Shown piece by piece: positions 5,082 through 6,116 of a DNA stretch of 6,116 nucleotides. Made by a program: the position numbers and the translations under genes. Origin of the DNA: Acidimicrobiaceae bacterium (GTDB lineage Bacteria; Actinomycetota; Acidimicrobiia; Acidimicrobiales; Palsa-688); contig WQVT01000158.1 in assembly GCA_009785715.1 (NCBI GenBank), positions 1 to 6,116 of the forward strand. The letters are read 5' to 3'. Within the stretch, counting starts at the first letter, position 1, and each line of letters starts with the position of its first letter. The notes beneath the pieces are model-generated. The model saw nothing but the letters and a program-made list of their open reading frames with translations, did no database searches and was not told the DNA's origin.

Positions 5082-5582
5082 ATGTATTGCAACCGCTGCG
5101 GCCATCGCAATCCAGACGGAGCCAACTTCTGCTCGTCATGCGGTGCTCCCCTCGAAAAGCCCGGCCACGAGCAGCCGACGACCGTCGTCCTCGGCCCGGG
5201 CGACGCGAACCTCGACCTCGGCGAGGACGACGTCCGTGTTTCGCTCGACGACGTCCCCCAGGGGGCCGGGGTGCTGGTCGTCAAGCGGGGGCCGAATGCG
5301 GGGACCCGCTATGTGCTCACCGAGGCGTTGACCAGCGTCGGACGCCACCCGGAGAGTGATTTGCTCCTCGATGACGTGACCGTGTCGCGGCGTCACGTGG
5401 AGCTCCGCCGCACCGCCGGCGGGTACACGGTGCGCGATGTCGGGTCCCTCAACGGGACCTATCTCAACCGCGAACGCATCGACTCCGAAGTGCAGGTGCA
5501 GAACGGCGACGAATTGCAGGTGGGCAAGTTCCGGTTGATGTTCCTGACCGAGAGCACGGACTCACTCGAGAGCAAGGACTGA
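5082..5582 (+). CDS. garA: Zinc-ribbon/FHA protein, GarA/OdhI family
   Basis: 166 residues. An N-terminal zinc ribbon (1-21) has CNRCG and CSSCG (Cys3, Cys6, Cys17, Cys20). A linker follows with Thr33-Thr34 in QPTTVVLG and an acidic stretch (LGEDD, 46-50). The FHA domain (about 62-156) has SVGRHPESD (Gly87, Arg88), VSRRH (Ser102, Arg103, His105), SLNGTYLNR (Asn124-Gly125-Thr126) and NGDELQVGKFRLMF. The stretch VLVVKRGPNAG and the FHA core are very close to mycobacterial GarA. GarA binds and inhibits or tunes 2-oxoglutarate-using enzymes (KGD, glutamate dehydrogenase, glutamate synthase) and is switched by Ser/Thr kinases PknB/PknG phosphorylating an N-terminal ETTS; here Thr33/34 may be the counterpart although the flanks differ. 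ATG 5082 is preferred because the ribbon starts right after it; GTG 5073 is possible. No Shine-Dalgarno is visible. A palindrome GCTTCGAAGC (5060-5069) sits in the 22-bp gap. Confidence 0.93.
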   Translation: MYCNRCGHRNPDGANFCSSCGAPLEKPGHEQPTTVVLGPGDANLDLGEDDVRVSLDDVPQGAGVLVVKRGPNAGTRYVLTEALTSVGRHPESDLLLDDVTVSRRHVELRRTAGGYTVRDVGSLNGTYLNRERIDSEVQVQNGDELQVGKFRLMFLTESTDSLESKD

Positions 5583-5592
5583 TAGGGGGCAC

Positions 5593-6116
5593 GTGGAAGA
5601 GCGCTCACATCTGGCGATCGGAGAGGTGCTGACACTCCTGCGAGAGGAGTTCCCCGATGTGACCATCTCGAAGATCCGCTTTCTCGAGAGTCAAGGGTTG
5701 GTCGATCCGGAGCGGACCCCTTCCGGATACCGGAAGTTCTACGACGGGGATGTTGCCCGGCTTCGGTGGATTCTGCTCCAGCAGAAGGAGAACTTCCTTC
5801 CCCTGAAAGTGATCAAGGACCGCCTCGGGGAACTCGACACGGCCGGCAGCGAGCCGGCAGCGGCGGGCTCGGGGAAGGCGGCTGCTTCCGCGAAGACCGG
5901 GATGGGCCCGGGTGCCGGGTCGGAGAACGGCGCCGCCCCGGAGGATGCGCCACAGGCGGACGCCCCCGACGCAACGTCCGCACCCGCGTCGCCGCCGACC
6001 TTGCGCGCCGTCCCCGACGAGGGCGCCGATCTTGCCCGCGCCGCCGTGGGATCGGCGGTCGCGGGGTCTCCGGGTGACCGGAGAGCGCCCGAAGCGGGGC
6101 ATGCGCCGGATGCAGA
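5593..6116 (+). CDS. ftsR: MerR-family cell-division regulator FtsR (3'-truncated by window edge)
   Basis: 174 residues are visible from GTG 5593, and the frame runs off the window. Residues 6-82 are a MerR-type winged helix: HLAIGEVLTLLREEFPDVTI, SKIRFLESQGLV, PERTPSGYRKF, DVARLRWILLQQ, FLPLKVIKDRL. This matches FtsR of Corynebacterium and Rv1828 of Mycobacterium, in particular FPDVTISKIRFLE, SGYR and PLKVI. FtsR binds upstream of ftsZ and activates it; the family is fixed next to garA in actinobacteria. Residues about 83-170 are a low-complexity linker rich in Ala, Gly, Pro, Asp and Glu, much longer than I recall in the relatives; the C-terminal domain lies beyond the edge. The start has GGGGG (5585-5589) 3 nt upstream, a close but usable Shine-Dalgarno, and lies 10 bp after the garA stop, so the gene belongs to the gcvH-garA unit. 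Confidence 0.9.
   Translation, partial: MEERSHLAIGEVLTLLREEFPDVTISKIRFLESQGLVDPERTPSGYRKFYDGDVARLRWILLQQKENFLPLKVIKDRLGELDTAGSEPAAAGSGKAAASAKTGMGPGAGSENGAAPEDAPQADAPDATSAPASPPTLRAVPDEGADLARAAVGSAVAGSPGDRRAPEAGHAPDA

Overview
The window looks like a chromosomal segment of a high-GC Gram-positive bacterium (Actinomycetota). The best evidence is the right-hand gene order pgsA, gcvH, garA, ftsR, a recognisable actinobacterial neighbourhood (compare the pgsA2, gcvH, garA, Rv1828 region of mycobacteria). The class cannot be fixed from the sequence; a deep-branching, Acidimicrobiia-like lineage is a guess. Both ends cut genes: the first gene lacks its C-terminus and the last (ftsR) lacks its C-terminus.

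Layout. Bases 1-428 (minus): N-terminal part of an aminoglycoside adenylyltransferase-like nucleotidyltransferase. 429-621: non-coding, with a perfect 13-bp stem-loop (564-596) that probably ends the next gene. 622-951 (minus): small NifU C-terminal-domain iron-sulfur protein. 952-1048: divergent promoter region. 1049-1402 (plus): membrane-anchored DUF4333-like protein. 1399-1938 and 1935-3749 (minus): a MerR-family regulator and a 14-helix DHA2 drug exporter forming one operon with a GTGA stop/start overlap. 3750-3972: divergent control region. 3973-4587 (plus): CDP-alcohol phosphatidyltransferase (pgsA type). 4679-5059, 5082-5582 and 5593-end (plus): gcvH, a zinc-ribbon/FHA GarA protein and ftsR, closely spaced and probably one operon. 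No rRNA, tRNA, CRISPR array or mobile element is visible.

Two themes run through the window. First, most transcription units start with a hexamer of the form TAgnCT or close to it (TAGGCT, CAGACT, TAGGCT, TAGACT, TACACT, TAGTCT) lying 6-8 nt before a start codon, so most units look leaderless. Second, the exporter operon follows the same rule in an unexpected way. Its leaderless GTG (3778) does not open the exporter frame but an 18-codon Pro/Cys upstream ORF ending in (Pro-Cys)4-Pro, whose TGA overlaps an exporter GTG start as GTGA. The promoter above it has a 19-bp spacer containing a dyad, the usual design for MerR-activated promoters, and the operon's last gene encodes a MerR protein. The most interesting hypothesis here is therefore a drug-exporter operon under two layers of control: MerR promoter remodelling, and a Cys/Pro-rich leader peptide translationally coupled to the exporter.

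The right-hand operon joins C1/glycine metabolism (GcvH), a phospho-dependent metabolic regulator (GarA) and a cell-division regulator (FtsR). This is a known actinobacterial arrangement; the details here (zinc ribbon on GarA, very long low-complexity linker in FtsR) are worth noting.
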